A stretch of DNA of 64,000 nucleotides. Source: Spirometra erinaceieuropaei (lineage: Eukaryota; Platyhelminthes; Cestoda; Diphyllobothriidea; Diphyllobothriidae). Position numbers and translations under genes: made by a program. The stretch spans positions 110,093 through 174,092 of the forward strand of contig CACRXP010000746.1 in NCBI GenBank assembly GCA_902702965.1, in the 5' to 3' direction. Shown here in pieces: positions 33,420 through 45,346 of the stretch. A model generated the notes under the pieces. That model was not told where the DNA came from and did not search any database. It saw only the letters and a list, made by a program, of their open reading frames with translations. How positions within the stretch are numbered: position 1 is the stretch's first letter; each line of letters begins with the position of its first letter.

Positions 33420-34304
33420 CTAAGCAGTGAGCGTGTTCTCAGAGCGCCACAGTACGTGGTACGTTCTTTCTATAGTGCAACGCAAGCGTCGCTTGATTGT
33501 GTTTGAGGCGTTGTCACCCTTAAAAGGTAGACATATTATAACGGGCTTCTTCGGAGCGGACTGTTCCGTCAACTTTGGCCGTAAATGGTTGCTGTACTTC
33601 TGAATGAAGCGTGCAGGATAACCACGATTAAGTAAGGCTTCTTTGATAAGGGCAGTTTCTGTATCTATGGTCTCCCTGGAGCAAATATTTCTCGCTCTTT
33701 GAAAAAGAGTATGTACTAGATTACGTTTCCATTGTATTGGCGCAAAGCTTTTAAAATGTAGGTATTGCCCTTTCCACGTAGTCTTGTGGAAGACGGAGCG
33801 TCTTATTGAACCATCATCCTCTCTAAACATGAGGACGTCCAGGAAGGGTAACTTGTTAAACTGCTCCATTTCCATCGTAAATTTGATTTTAGGATGCAGA
33901 TTATTCATCAGGCAAAGTAGGTCGGAGGCGTCTTCCTTGTTATCAACAATCGTGAATATATCATCCACGTATCTCCTTTATAATGTTGTCATGTTTAATT
34001 CTGAGGACACCTTATCTTCTAGGTAACCCATAAAAACATCGGCGAGGGTTGGCCCAAGTGGACTACCCATTGCGACTCCGTCAATTTGTCTGTAAAGTTC
34101 CCCATTAAACAGAAATTGAACATCTTTGGTGCAAAGTACCAACAGATCTCGTAGTAGTTCGGGGGAGAGTCGGGTTTTGGACGCATGGGCGCATATAATA
34201 TCTATTGTTTCAACCAATGGTACATTGGTAAATAAGGATTCCACGTCTAAAGAGATCATACACTTGTCGGCGATATTCTGGTCCTTATACCGATTTCTGA
34301 ACAC
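33420..34304 (-). mobile_element. Penelope-like element RT core with one in-frame stop
   Basis: One frame runs from 34304 to 33420 and is interrupted only by TAA at 33980-33978. Upstream part: ISLDVESLFTNVPLVETIDI (motif A region), FNGELYRQIDGVAMGSPLGP (motif B), LADVFMGYLED. Downstream part: RRYVDDIFTIVDN (motif C), then HPKIKFTMEMEQFNKLPFLD and VLMFREDDG, typical of PLE RTs. It ends RTYHVLWRSENTLTA and stop. The GIY-YIG endonuclease expected next is missing, so the element is truncated at both ends. The stop falls just before YVDD. It lies between inverted tRNA-like repeats. Confidence 0.85.
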
Positions 34305-34373
34305 TTACCTCTTTACCAACACCCGTTGTTTCCATTCCCAATTTCTAGAGGCTAAAGAAAACCATTTTGCTTA

Positions 34374-34375
34374 TC

Positions 34376-34411
<36 letters not shown>
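34374..34411. repeat. (TTA)n microsatellite
   Basis: About eleven uninterrupted ATT/TTA units lie immediately upstream (in element orientation) of the PLE RT fragment. Confidence 0.9.
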
Positions 34412-34412
<1 letters not shown>

Positions 34413-34721
34413 GTTTCGGCAATAAACTTTTACCTACTGAATCATTTACCCGTTGTCATGTCTGCGCCACCCCCGTTACGAGCCAGAATAACCCAAGTTC
34501 GCTCCCCCACCGTCTGACGGCTACAAGTTCGGAACAGCGACTCCATACTCGGCCCCTACACGTGCTTTAGAGTGACGTGGGCGTGAGCGAATACGCGTCA
34601 CGCGAGAGTCAGTCAGTGTCAGCCTGGTCAGTTGATCGGGTGATGGTGCAGTTTGTGGGCCCCGCAATTGGCTACCCTCGGGGTTGAATGTTCTTACGTT
34701 CAGGCGCTCAGGCGTCATGAT

Positions 34722-34835
34722 CACATGACTCCAAGCGCGGAGTGGTTGCCAGCGGCAGAAGACTTAATGTCTTTTGGGGCGCTACAAGTTCCCGTGGTAG
34801 CAGTCCTGCACTAAGTCGGAGACTAGTGGGCCAGC
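34722..34835 (+). repeat. tRNA-like-associated repeat body, opposite to 32412 copy
   Basis: The landmarks tcacatgactccaagcgcgg, ttaatgtcttttggggcgct and ctgcactaagtcggagacta match the complement of 32465-32580 at most positions. The tRNA-like half is not present after 34832. Confidence 0.65.
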
Positions 34836-36890
34836 AAGAATTCCCTTGGACTGCTCATAGGCTCCTCATGCAAAGGTGAATTAGCTTTCCGGCGAAATTT
34901 AAACACCTCCATGAAATGCTCGGTCTTCAATGAACTGTGCATTTCTTCCTGTGTCTCCTCAAGTACTTTGCGCCGGACCCAGTGCACCAAATCTGATGGG
35001 ATAAAATGCAAATGACGACCTCACGTCGAGAGAGACGACGATTTAGTCCAAATGAATCCTGCGCGTCATTCACTCTCCAGGAGCACATCTTTGTGCTTGG
35101 ATTCGCTATATAGTTAGTTGTACCCTAGCCGTCATCGTTGATGGAGTACGGAGTAATGACGAATGCGCAGAAAACTAGAAACGGTTACAGTGAGCAATCG
35201 TTGTCCAATTTCCATACTTGAGGAGTTTTTAAATTACCGATTAATTTCAAACCCGACCTGCAATTTCCAAACTATAGGCTGTATGCCTCCCACGTAAAGA
35301 AAATCAAACACTCACCCATGACACTAGTAAGGTACTATATAGGGCGTTCCATCGAAAAGGTTTGAAAATTTTCCGCGTCTGTCCTCTGTGAGCTTGCATC
35401 TGGCCTATCTGCATATTGTTCCCTATCTTCTTTCTTTTTCACTGGCCCACCTGAACTGGGTTCGTTTATTTGGTCAGTTCTCGACTTTGACCATTGGACC
35501 GAAGGCCACTCTATTTTACTTGAAATCGTTCCAGTACAGGCGTGTGATTCACGCTTGCAAACGTACATCTTGTCGTCTAGAGGCAGGGCATTAGCACTCG
35601 GTCGACTCATCTGTAGTATACGGGCATCCACTGTCAATGCTCGTACTTTGTTTATTCTTGATTATTTGTAAATAGTACCCTACAAAACCCAGCTGGGGTT
35701 TCATTCTGATTTGATGTAGGCGTTACTCTAGGGCACCGAACTGTCAGGTACAGTGGGCTCATACAGTTTTGCAATGAATATGAACTATGCAGCACTTGTA
35801 AAGGTTCAGATGCGGTGCTTCTTGGAGAGCTACTTCACGGTCTTACAAAAGCTCACATTTACTAACTTCTTTTAAACCGGAAAGATGCCCCTGCTTCAAG
35901 TACAGACTTTAAGGAAGTAGCAGTTTGTTACCTGATAAGTACAAGGGAGAATACTTTTGTGTATCTTTTCTCTAAAATGTATTTGAATTTATGAGGACAT
36001 CGAAAATCGATGGAGAACATATTACTTTAGTAGTCATTTTTACCTAAAGGTACACTCAAAAGCCGGTTTCCTGGCGCGAGTGAAGCGTTGTGGAATTATG
36101 TTGCATGATAGGCAATATTACCTTTCTTAAATAATCCCTTCCAATTGAAAACGCATTTCAGGATTTCAGCAACATTTCATGGGATACCTCACCCCCAGAG
36201 GCGATATCCATCTGCACATGTACTTTTAGGTGACTGGGCCCAGTCCCTTTGCGAATATTGTTTCACTGATCTTGCATGCGTACGTACATCACCAATAAAC
36301 TCCCAGGAACCTTCAGTACTTTGCGTGACCAGAAGGATATTAACGGCATTTCATAGGGGGCAGTACCGACACATGATTTATCACATCCTCGCATGTGCGT
36401 AATTCACAAAGTAGCACCCGGACCAGTCGAGAACCTCTATCTTAATCGACCCAACGAAGTGCCAACCAGTAAGTAATGATATTCAGTCGTAACGAAGACG
36501 ACGCCCAGACGGTATCCGTCTGGTCGCCAGTGAGAAAGCTGCTCAGGTTATGTATTATACTCGTTATACCACTACGCAAAGTAGGATTGAAAACGATCTT
36601 GCTAGATCTATAAAATTCAAGGGAAGTGTTTACAGGTGAGAGAGCAACATTTGGGCTCGAGGGATATGGCTCTTATTTTAAAAGGACGTGAGACAATACC
36701 CACGGCTGGCTGCTGAAAAGTTTAACCGCTGGAAATATTTTAATCATATGCATCGAATGCACGAATTTTGAAAGCCTATTTTAGCCGAAATGCTGAGATA
36801 CGATTTGAGTGGAGTCATACTTAAGCTGTCACGAGCGATCTCTTTGGGTGTCGTACGTCACCCTGTATGCAGTTACCTTAGGTCTTCTCG
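34836..36890. other. gene-free stretch
   Basis: No domain or repeat match. The frames at 34823-35011 (minus) and 35335-35637 (minus) have no recognisable motifs. Confidence 0.4.
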
Positions 36891-36894
36891 ACTT

Positions 36895-36960
36895 AAGGTT
36901 GGTGTGTGACTGGCTGATGCCGACAAATAAGCCAGAGTTTTCCATTTCAGTCTTGTGCGT
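36895..36960 (+). repeat. family A repeat fragment (distal block)
   Basis: It contains gttggtgtgtgactggctga and aaataagccagagttttcca, the diverged distal block of family A, ending cagtcttgtgcg. The tRNA-like head is absent. Confidence 0.5.
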
Positions 36961-36991
36961 ATTTTGGAGTTGCAAAAATTCTCAGCGGGCA

Positions 36992-37081
36992 ATTCAGAAG
37001 ACCATTTTGGCGAGCGTAGGCGTGTTTTCGATAAATTTTCATCGAAAACACGCGTATACTCGCCAAAATGGTCTTCTGAAT
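36992..37081. repeat. short hairpin, 41-base arms, 8-base loop
   Basis: The left arm 36992-37032 and the right arm 37041-37081 are inverted complements with three mismatches near the middle. The loop is aaattttc. Both arms start/end at attcagaagac. Several frames cross it and give mirror-like peptides, which shows they are not genes. It could be a small foldback element or an RNA hairpin. Confidence 0.85.
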
Positions 37082-37940
37082 CGTTCGTAGTTGGCTGAAC
37101 AAAACGAGCAGGTGCAACCTTACAACCAAACCGATAAAGCGCCACTCGCTTATATTTTGGTTCTCCCAAATTGAAATGAACATACAGAAAGTCTGACAGA
37201 GATGAGAACACCAAAGACTTGATCCCTCAACCAGGGCAAAAATTTGAACCTTGCTCGCTCTGCTTTAGAATCAAACAAGACGGAACAGAAAGACTGGGAA
37301 ATGAAGTACGCTAGTAAAGACTTATGGGACACTCAAATATGTCCCCTAAAAATGCACTACTACAATCGGCTAGCTCCCCTGGGTCCACCGATTCCCTCGT
37401 CCGGTTTCAACTCTCGGAAACAACTACCCAAAGATCTACGTGAAAAAATAACTCGCAAATAACGTATATCTAACCAGATGCTAGATACGACTAAAGGCGT
37501 TCGATCTATCTTCGACTGTCGGAAGAACCCACACCTAAACTGTCAAAGCTCTCCTCAATCAAGTTCAGAAATTATACGATCCCTGAGTGTCTTTTTCCGT
37601 CTAGAAAGCAGTGCAGACAGAGCCCATCTTAGTAGGCTGAAGTCAGTAATTAGCTGATGAGCACGGAATCAGCACCGTTTAGTGTTTCTGCCGGAAAATA
37701 AGGTGGGTTGGTCGTACATCAGGGAACCACGATCTTCTACGACGGCTGACACCTGCTACGCGCTGAACGCAATTTCCGCAATGACAGTTCAACCGTCGAT
37801 TCTGACGAGGTTCACCGTGTGCCCTACAGCAGTGTGGACGCAGGGACGTGACTCATGCTATAATTAGTTCCTATTGATGGTGAACTTGTGCTGCACCTAC
37901 CGCAGTCTCCTCTTCCACTGAAGGGGGTCAGGCAGGTGGG

Positions 37941-38152
37941 TCCCTGGGGCCTGGCTGGTACTTTGGACAGTGAGTCAAGGGCGGGGAGCAGGCATGTAGG
38001 TTGATATGACAAAGGACTTAACAGAGCAGCAACTACTTGCAACTACTTACAAGGCTTAAGTAAGATGGTGGCCGACAAGCCACTGAAGATAAGGGAGGCG
38101 AGTCCCCGGGGCTTGGCTGGTACTGTGGACAGTGTGCCAAAAGCGGGGAGCA
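37941..38152. repeat. two-copy tandem duplication, about 162-base period
   Basis: The block tccctggggcctggctggta at 37941 recurs as tccccggggcttggctggta at 38103. Similarity continues through ggacagtg and gcggggagca. Outside the 50-base core it is weaker. Confidence 0.7.
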
Positions 38153-38159
38153 AGTATAA

Positions 38160-41100
38160 CCTCAAACTACTTCAACATTTAGAAACCTTGAATAGTTGGC
38201 ACTACGGGTGACAGAGTACTGCGCAAATTCCAATGGAAATGGTAGTCAGACGAAAAGGTACAAATATAAAATGTCAAACGCCGAATTAATGGTAACCAAA
38301 CAGGTTACTGCATCAATCTAGGAATGCAGATTCACTCAAGTAAAGCCCCACGCATAGAAAAAAAGCGTGGGAGGCTTACCTTATAGAAGACGAAGGTTCT
38401 CAGTGATTCTTATGCCAACTCTAAATATATTACAGTGTTTAAGGGGTCTCAGGGACGAAAATTACTCATTGATCTAGGAAAGAACCAGGGATCACAACGT
38501 CGGGCTTTCTAAACGGCCAGAGTCGACTTGCAGGCCAGAGCATCGTCGTGAAGTAGGAGTAGAATCCTTAACAGAATTGCAGGGTGTTGCTTATCTGTAT
38601 ACGCGGCTGAAAATCTTGCACTATCGGCCTCTTGTTCCCTTCCCCTTGGCTAAAGCATGCTACAGATCCCATTTAGGAAGAGGACGTAATTGCGATTAAA
38701 ATACAGTCTGTTGTAGCACAAAACGACGGGGAAGCTATAACAACCAACAAGAATGGTATGTTAAGTCGACGTCCTGTGAAAATCAGTCGGATCTCACGAC
38801 TGGTGTTTTCCGCTTCTTTGGGCCTCTTAGGCCCTACATTAGCAAACTAGTGCCCGGGGACCACGTGCATTTCACATTAAAGTTTCTAGCACTACTTTTG
38901 AAGACTGTTTACTGGAGTTCACTGATACTACGAAATGCCGGAGAAGTAACATTTCCCCAAATTGGCAAGTTGGTTAAACGTCAATTTCTGTATGTTCAAA
39001 AAGCATTCCACATTGGATAGTTTTCTACCCAGGGATATGAGGTTTAACTGGGGTCTACAGGACCGGCGCTCGAAGAATAACGAAAAGTCGGAGAAACTAC
39101 CGAAAATCCCTGACATCATCCACGGCCGTCATGCGGTCGAGAAATTAATACTACACTTACTTGTTAGTAAAAATGACCGTTTGGCTCGCGGACCAAAGGA
39201 CCTCGCGAAGTGTGAGTACTCACTTCAAACAGGAATTGCTCCAAAGAGCAACTCGATCGAAATGGTAAAGTGGCTTGCGTAGGCGTGAAGGCACAGAAAT
39301 CGAAGAAAGTAGGTGGGGAAGATTTATGCTATCGTCATCAGAAAATTGAACAGAAAACACCAGAAAAGCTTGATCTCGAGATGATAATAGATGCATGCAG
39401 AGTCTAATCAGGCTGTGGTTCCGCTAACGTAGCAGAATCAAACAGCAAAGGATTGAGAAGGCCTCAAGAAATAGGCACCTTATAGACAAAGAAGTGATAC
39501 GTGTTATTCTGTCATAGGAACACACATTTCCTCTTATGAGATTGACTGAAAGAAGAGGTGGTAAAAGAAAGTGGAAAGCTGGGTGCGCCTTTCGATAACT
39601 GAATAGGGGGTCACAGCCTCAAGAAGAACATTAGACTTCGGGCAATCTGGGAGCCAAAGTTAGCACGGAATAGCATTCGACGAACGAATACTGACGCGCC
39701 AATGGTGAGATCGTTTAATTGGGTCGTGGAGGAATCGGTGGAATTGGTGGCGGAGTGGCGCGGCTCCTGTTGGCAAAAGAATAAAACAGTTCAAATTCCA
39801 TCTGGCAAGTAAACCAAGGCAACAGTTAAACAGTCAAAAGGAACAGCAGCAGACAACATGCGAAAAGAGGAAAAACGACCGGAGCTGACGAAACACAGAT
39901 AGCAGACTCGGCAACAAAGATAATGAGATTGAATTTTGTGGGCCAAAATTTAGACTGTTAGAGGGGGGGGATGCTAGTATCCATTCTGCTGTTCCTAGCA
40001 AACAGCGACGGTTGAAAGTACTTCTCCGTAATTCACAAGCATTCCCCTGTGGCCTGGAGAGCAGTACTTCTGTCCAGGTGAGACTTCGATGCGTGCATTG
40101 CTGAATTCCATGAAGAGCCAACAACACGGGCGCGACGTCTGAGATGAGTGAGCTGCTTGCATTCCAAATGTTCCTAAGAACTGTCGGCGAGTGAAATCTA
40201 GTAAGCGTGCCTACTAGGGTTGCACTCCGAAGCACTACTTTCACCAGCTATGCAGGAATAAAATTCCAGTTAAGCTAACAGGAATTAGTCAAACGCACAC
40301 TGCCCTGGTTCACAAAAAAACTCTGCAAAGTAGAGAGCGGACTTAAAAAGACATTTGTAAAATGAAATTCACAACACAGTCTGTGCGCCGGATCGTCCTT
40401 TAGTACCAGTCATTGTTATTTTCATGCATATCTTAGGGGATACAAGTAGGACGGTGATTAAATTGAGAACGGGGGGGGATGGGCAAGGCTACGATTTTGG
40501 AGAGAATAGAAGACGGCAAAGACAACCGGAAGAAGAACCCAAATTTGGCAATCTTGTAAGTTCTGATAAGAAAATGTCGACTATCAACATAAATGCAACC
40601 AGAAAGTAGTCGGTCAAACCGTGCAGCCTCCACTTCAACTCCCGAAAGCCACTGAAAAATCGGTAAGTACATTCGCCTAAAGTACAAGCAGGACATCAAA
40701 AAAGGAACTCTTCTTGCTTCGAAAGAATGATTCGATGTAAAGAAAACGCAAACGACTATCCCGCAACTGTCAGCGATCATTAATGCACCGAAATTTTCCC
40801 ACAGTTAAGTTTCCCGCTTTGACGATGACAAGAAACATTTCCGTAAGCCACTTTTTCAGGGTTCCGAGCGCGATAGATAATCGACACTGGTGTTTCCGAA
40901 GAGGCACCTGTATGAGATAAATAGCGGCAACCGACAACGATAGGGTTGACTGCAACGTCCATTTGAGGCTTCAATGGCAAACGCAGGTCAGTCATAAGCT
41001 TACCCCAGACCAGGACGACTACGGGTTTGATGGCGCACTTGTCATCCAATATAGATGGGTCAGTGTAGGCCAGTGCTGCATGACTTTGGACATCTCCCAC

Positions 41101-41380
41101 TGTAGCCACGAGGATGAGAGTCTGCGATTCAGTAGTTAGGGGGGTGGGGGTGGTTCGATGACCAACTGGGCCCCACCCCAAACCCTGGGTCCGCCCGGGT
41201 GGGGTATGTCTAACTAAATGAACCGGAAACGCTGATCGAAGCTCTCACGGCTGTTTGTGAAAAAAAAACACCCACAGGGCATTGCAATGAAATGAAACTC
41301 AGGTCTACTTGTATATCAGAGCCGATGGCTTTTTAATGAGTTATTTCTGTACTACTCAGGTGGTATTGTGCGAAATCCCA
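38160..41380. other. gene-free stretch
   Basis: The longest frames are 38962-39282 (plus, 106 codons) and 39834-40244 (minus, 136 codons). Neither has a recognisable domain nor convincing splice context, so I do not call them genes. Confidence 0.4.
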
Positions 41381-41530
41381 GAGGGTGGGGTTACCTATTT
41401 CCCTGTCCCAACTTTGACCCTAACCACAACCCCAACCCTGACCCTAACATTAACCCTCCTGACGCTAGCCCTAACCCTCCCAAATTTAGCGCAAGTTCAC
41501 CTGTAATGTGGGAGGTTCATATTTATGTGC
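41380..41530. repeat. degenerate CCCTAA-like tract within a dispersed repeat
   Basis: Imperfect CCCTAAC/CCCTGAC units fill 41408-41480. The flanks acctatttccctgtcccaac and ggaggttcatatttatgtgc recur around the similar tract at 55090-55240, so the tract belongs to a repeat unit and is not a telomere. Confidence 0.6.
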
Positions 41531-44360
41531 TCTACCAGGACCGTAAAAAGTAAGCGTCCTAACAAACACCGGGGGACAGCGCCTGCCAGCAACAGTAGAA
41601 GCGGCTACAATCAAGTTACACAGGTTGATCTTCTTCGCACGGGGAAACCTCCTGCAGGCCCCGCATTTACCATGGCTGAAGGTCGGTTGACTACATGAAA
41701 GTTTTTGTCCCCTCCACCCGTCTCCCGAACCTCTCCCCATTCAAACAAACTAACATCACCTGGCTAGATTAATACTCACTAACTCTAGTTGTCTGCCCAC
41801 ATTCCCAACTTCCACCTAATATGAAAAGGTGAGCGTTACTCGATATCTCTAATTATTTGCGCGTTCTTACTCGACGCCGACACAGTATAAATGCACTGGC
41901 CTGATGAGAATCTTTTAGAAGTAGACGTAAGCTCGCTAATTGTTCTTCTGGATTGCTCCTAACTATGTTTTCAAGTGGACAGAGTTCGCGAAGGCGAACT
42001 CGATTCTGCAGCAAACTCTGCCTGTGTAGGTTTTTCCAATCCTGATAGTCTCCTACTAACCACTGCTTCCTACAATCCTTAAACTTCCCCCTACGAGTTC
42101 ATTTCAGTTTTGTCTTTACTTTGTGGTAAATTAGGTAATCCTGCTGACGACAACTTAATATGGTCGAAAAACTAACAGAATTTGAGCATATTTTGGTGTC
42201 TAAATTTAAGCGTTTGAAAGCCTGACATGACTTGGCATTTTAAAAACTCAATAAGGAAAATACCTTGGGAGAAGTATTCAGGTCTCAAATCATGTGAAAC
42301 AGTTCAAAGTCGCGGCGAAGTCGCTCGAAAGATGGTTGAAGTGCAGTGGGCACATTCTCCGTCGAACATTTAGTTTAACCAGTCCTTTTGTCCCAAAGTA
42401 AACATTATCTCGGTACTGGTTGTGATTTAAGGGCAGTACCCGCAAACTCTGACTGATCAAAGTCTGCGGAGATTCTTCTGGATCCTCAATATTCAGCCCT
42501 TCGGTTAAAACGGTTGCTTCAAAATTAAGCAGAAAACAAATACAATTTCGGCACACGCCGGTGGCTGCCTCTGGTTGTGTCAGTCACTAGGTCCTATCTC
42601 ACTGGCAGTCTGTCTGATTTGGACATTCCAGTGGCACGTGACGAGTGTTATGAGAGCAAGGTCGAGCGGGCACGAGCTTTTCGCACTTTGCCCCCAACCG
42701 ATGCTCTTTCAAGCTATCGCAAAGCCTTGAAAACAAGACCTTGGAGGGTCCCCAAGTGAGGGAGGTAACCAAGCCCTTTGAGCCTGAGTTTGAATTTACT
42801 ACAGGTGTTTTCTGTTGGGGAGTCTTATAGAAGCTCTCAATGGAGCGCGAAACGAGAGACCGCAATGCCTGTGGCCCGCGTAGATGGGTGGAAACACCTG
42901 GTCTCTCACTGCGTCAATGTTCGTCTCCGGTCGTCTTGACCCTTTTTAGTCATTGTGAGTGGATGGGCGCAGATGAAGAGGTAGTAAGGTTGGTGCTACG
43001 CAAGCCTCCCCTTCTAGAATCAAATACCATCTAGGTCACCATTGATTCCTCAGGGATTGTGTGGTCATTGTCAACAGTAAAATACGAATTATCTTATTCG
43101 GTCTTCTCTACCGTAAATTGTCAGCTGTGGCGAGGCGTTGCGCCGACTAATTTATGCACGATCACAACCACATCATATAAAAGAAAAAGCTCTAGCCCCT
43201 TGTGACATTCACATATGAGCAACAACAAGAGGATCGGTAATAGGCAACTCACAGCAAAAACATCATGACACAAGGAAAGACTGACCAAAAAGGAGGGCGA
43301 CGTCGACTTACCGGAACCACATGCAGTAAAACCAAAACGACTTACGGTAAAATACTTTGCGCAAATAAAGCGGTACATACGATATTGAGAAAATTATGAC
43401 AGTAAGGGTGGGAGAAAAGTAGCACATTGATGAACAGCAAATACACTACGGCAAGAACAGGTGCTTTGTGGTCGAAAACAGGCCACCAACAACAGTCCAA
43501 AACAACTACGGCGCTAGAATACGCAGGTAGCATACACAGTTAATTGGGATAGACTGCAAATAAGATTGACACAAAATAGGAGCAAGCCTGAACAGCAGAA
43601 AACCACGCCTGGGTACACAGGAAGTGCTACTTACCCAAAGAAGAGTCCTAAGTCACTGGAAAAAGTAGGATCGAGTTTAGAACACGTACTATTGGCGCAC
43701 ACGTGTACACACTGGAGGACTATAAGACACGAGAAAATACCCCACTCAGAGGTTAAGCGAACTTCCAGGTACTGAGTCGAACGGCCGTCCTATGACGGTT
43801 TTGGGAAGTAGTCAAAAGAGCGACTAGTACTCCTCAAATCCTCGCCTCAGGGCAGCCAGCAGAGCAAAAACGTTGAACAATGCCAAGGACGTGAATGAGG
43901 CAAAATTAAAGGACATTACTAAATCTCCCGGCCCCTACTTACGAATAACGCTCGCACAGCTTTGCAAATATGGGCATTTGTGTCCAAAAACGGGGTGGGG
44001 AAAGGAAACGCGACTTAGCTGGGTAACAACAACGCACGTGGGGAGATCTGCAAATACTCATCTCCGAGGTAGTGCGAGGTAAATCGTGTGGTTCAGTTGA
44101 CCACAGCTTCGGCCTTTTGATTCACATAGCCTCGGCCCCAAAGCAACATAGAATACAGATCGCCTTCAAGCGCAACGCCAGACCTCTCGTACCAGGTCCA
44201 TCCACATGGCCACTTGTTACATGACATCTAATTACACTACACTACGATTCACATATCGGGATCACACTTATAAAACCCTGCAAAAGCAGTTGGCGGTTGA
44301 ATGTGAGGTCGTAACCTCTGATATCACATACTATCACTTTTTGAAACAGCGATCTCGTTT
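41531..44360. other. gene-free stretch
   Basis: No exon or known repeat could be supported. Frames under 90 codons without motifs. Confidence 0.4.
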
Positions 44361-44365
44361 AGGTA

Positions 44366-44425
44366 GATTACTATCCTTATCTGTTGCTGTCTCCGGTGAT
44401 GGGTTCGGGTGTGAATCCGATCCAG
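44366..44425 (+). repeat. PLE-tail-like fragment
   Basis: It contains ccttatctgttgctgtctcc then gatgggttcgggtgtgaatc. This matches the outer half of the foldback arm at 61065-61125 and the segment at 46281-46335 that follows a PLE GIY-YIG region. Confidence 0.55.
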
Positions 44426-45346
44426 CCTCCATTCTCAAAACTGCTTCCTGGATCTTATCTTTTCGCTTGTATCGGCGCACCGTATGGGCATGATGTAACC
44501 CAATCGGTTGGACGATGGGAAACCCCTGTCCTTCGAGAGGTTTTTAACTATGGGCAGATTCGGCTTCTGCACGGGCTTGTCAACAAGATATTGTCCAGAT
44601 GCATTTCATACGAACTCCCAGTAAGCACGGAGTCAGTGAGACGGACAGTGTTTCAGCGCGAAACACGAGTGAACCAAGTGCTTCTTGAAGATGCTTCGCA
44701 AGTGTAGTCGGAAGGAAGATGAAGGGAAGATCAGGCACGGTGAGTCCATGAGCGAGAACGGTCCCAAACTGTTTCAACAGAGGATAACTGAATCGGCCAG
44801 CAAACGGAAAGCGAAACGCGAAGTAGCAATGACGAATAGGCCCTGCAAGCGGCCTATTTCAACGTCATATGAAAAGGACTAACTGGCATATAATTTGGCA
44901 ACAAAGGAGCTGATGGAAGCACAAGCGCGGATGCTACGACATGGAGTCCCATCCAACAAAGACAATGCCAAACCCGTCCGAGGACGGAGGTCTTGCTAGA
45001 GGATCGTCGGTTTTACATTTCGTGAGGAAACGACCCCGTGAAAATGCCGAGGAACGAAATCACTGCGACAATGTAGACAGTGAGTGCAGTGTCGCCGAAC
45101 GATCGACGTAGCGCTAGAGCCTAAGAAACGACATTGGCACGATTCTGTAGCCTTCCCGATGTGCGCAAACAGGGCGCGCCTATGCAACCCATCGTATCAT
45201 TCATAGACACCCAAACTTGCAGACTGACAAAGTGAATATTTTGGCGTCCACACAGCTGATCTCTGATTCAAGAACGACTGTCGGTTCGCCAACAAAATGT
45301 TTTGAGGACCTTAATAGAGTAAGTCTCTTTCCAAACGAGGTAGAGG

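Noticed and set aside
36809..37214. Open frames around the hairpin
   Set aside because: Similar peptides on both strands arise from the 41-base inverted arms.
39834..40244. Minus-strand frame of 136 codons
   Set aside because: No recognisable domain, no splice context and unconvincing composition. Left as unassigned.
41408..41480. Chromosome end or intact interstitial telomere
   Set aside because: The units are degenerate and share flanks with another copy, so the tract belongs to a dispersed repeat.
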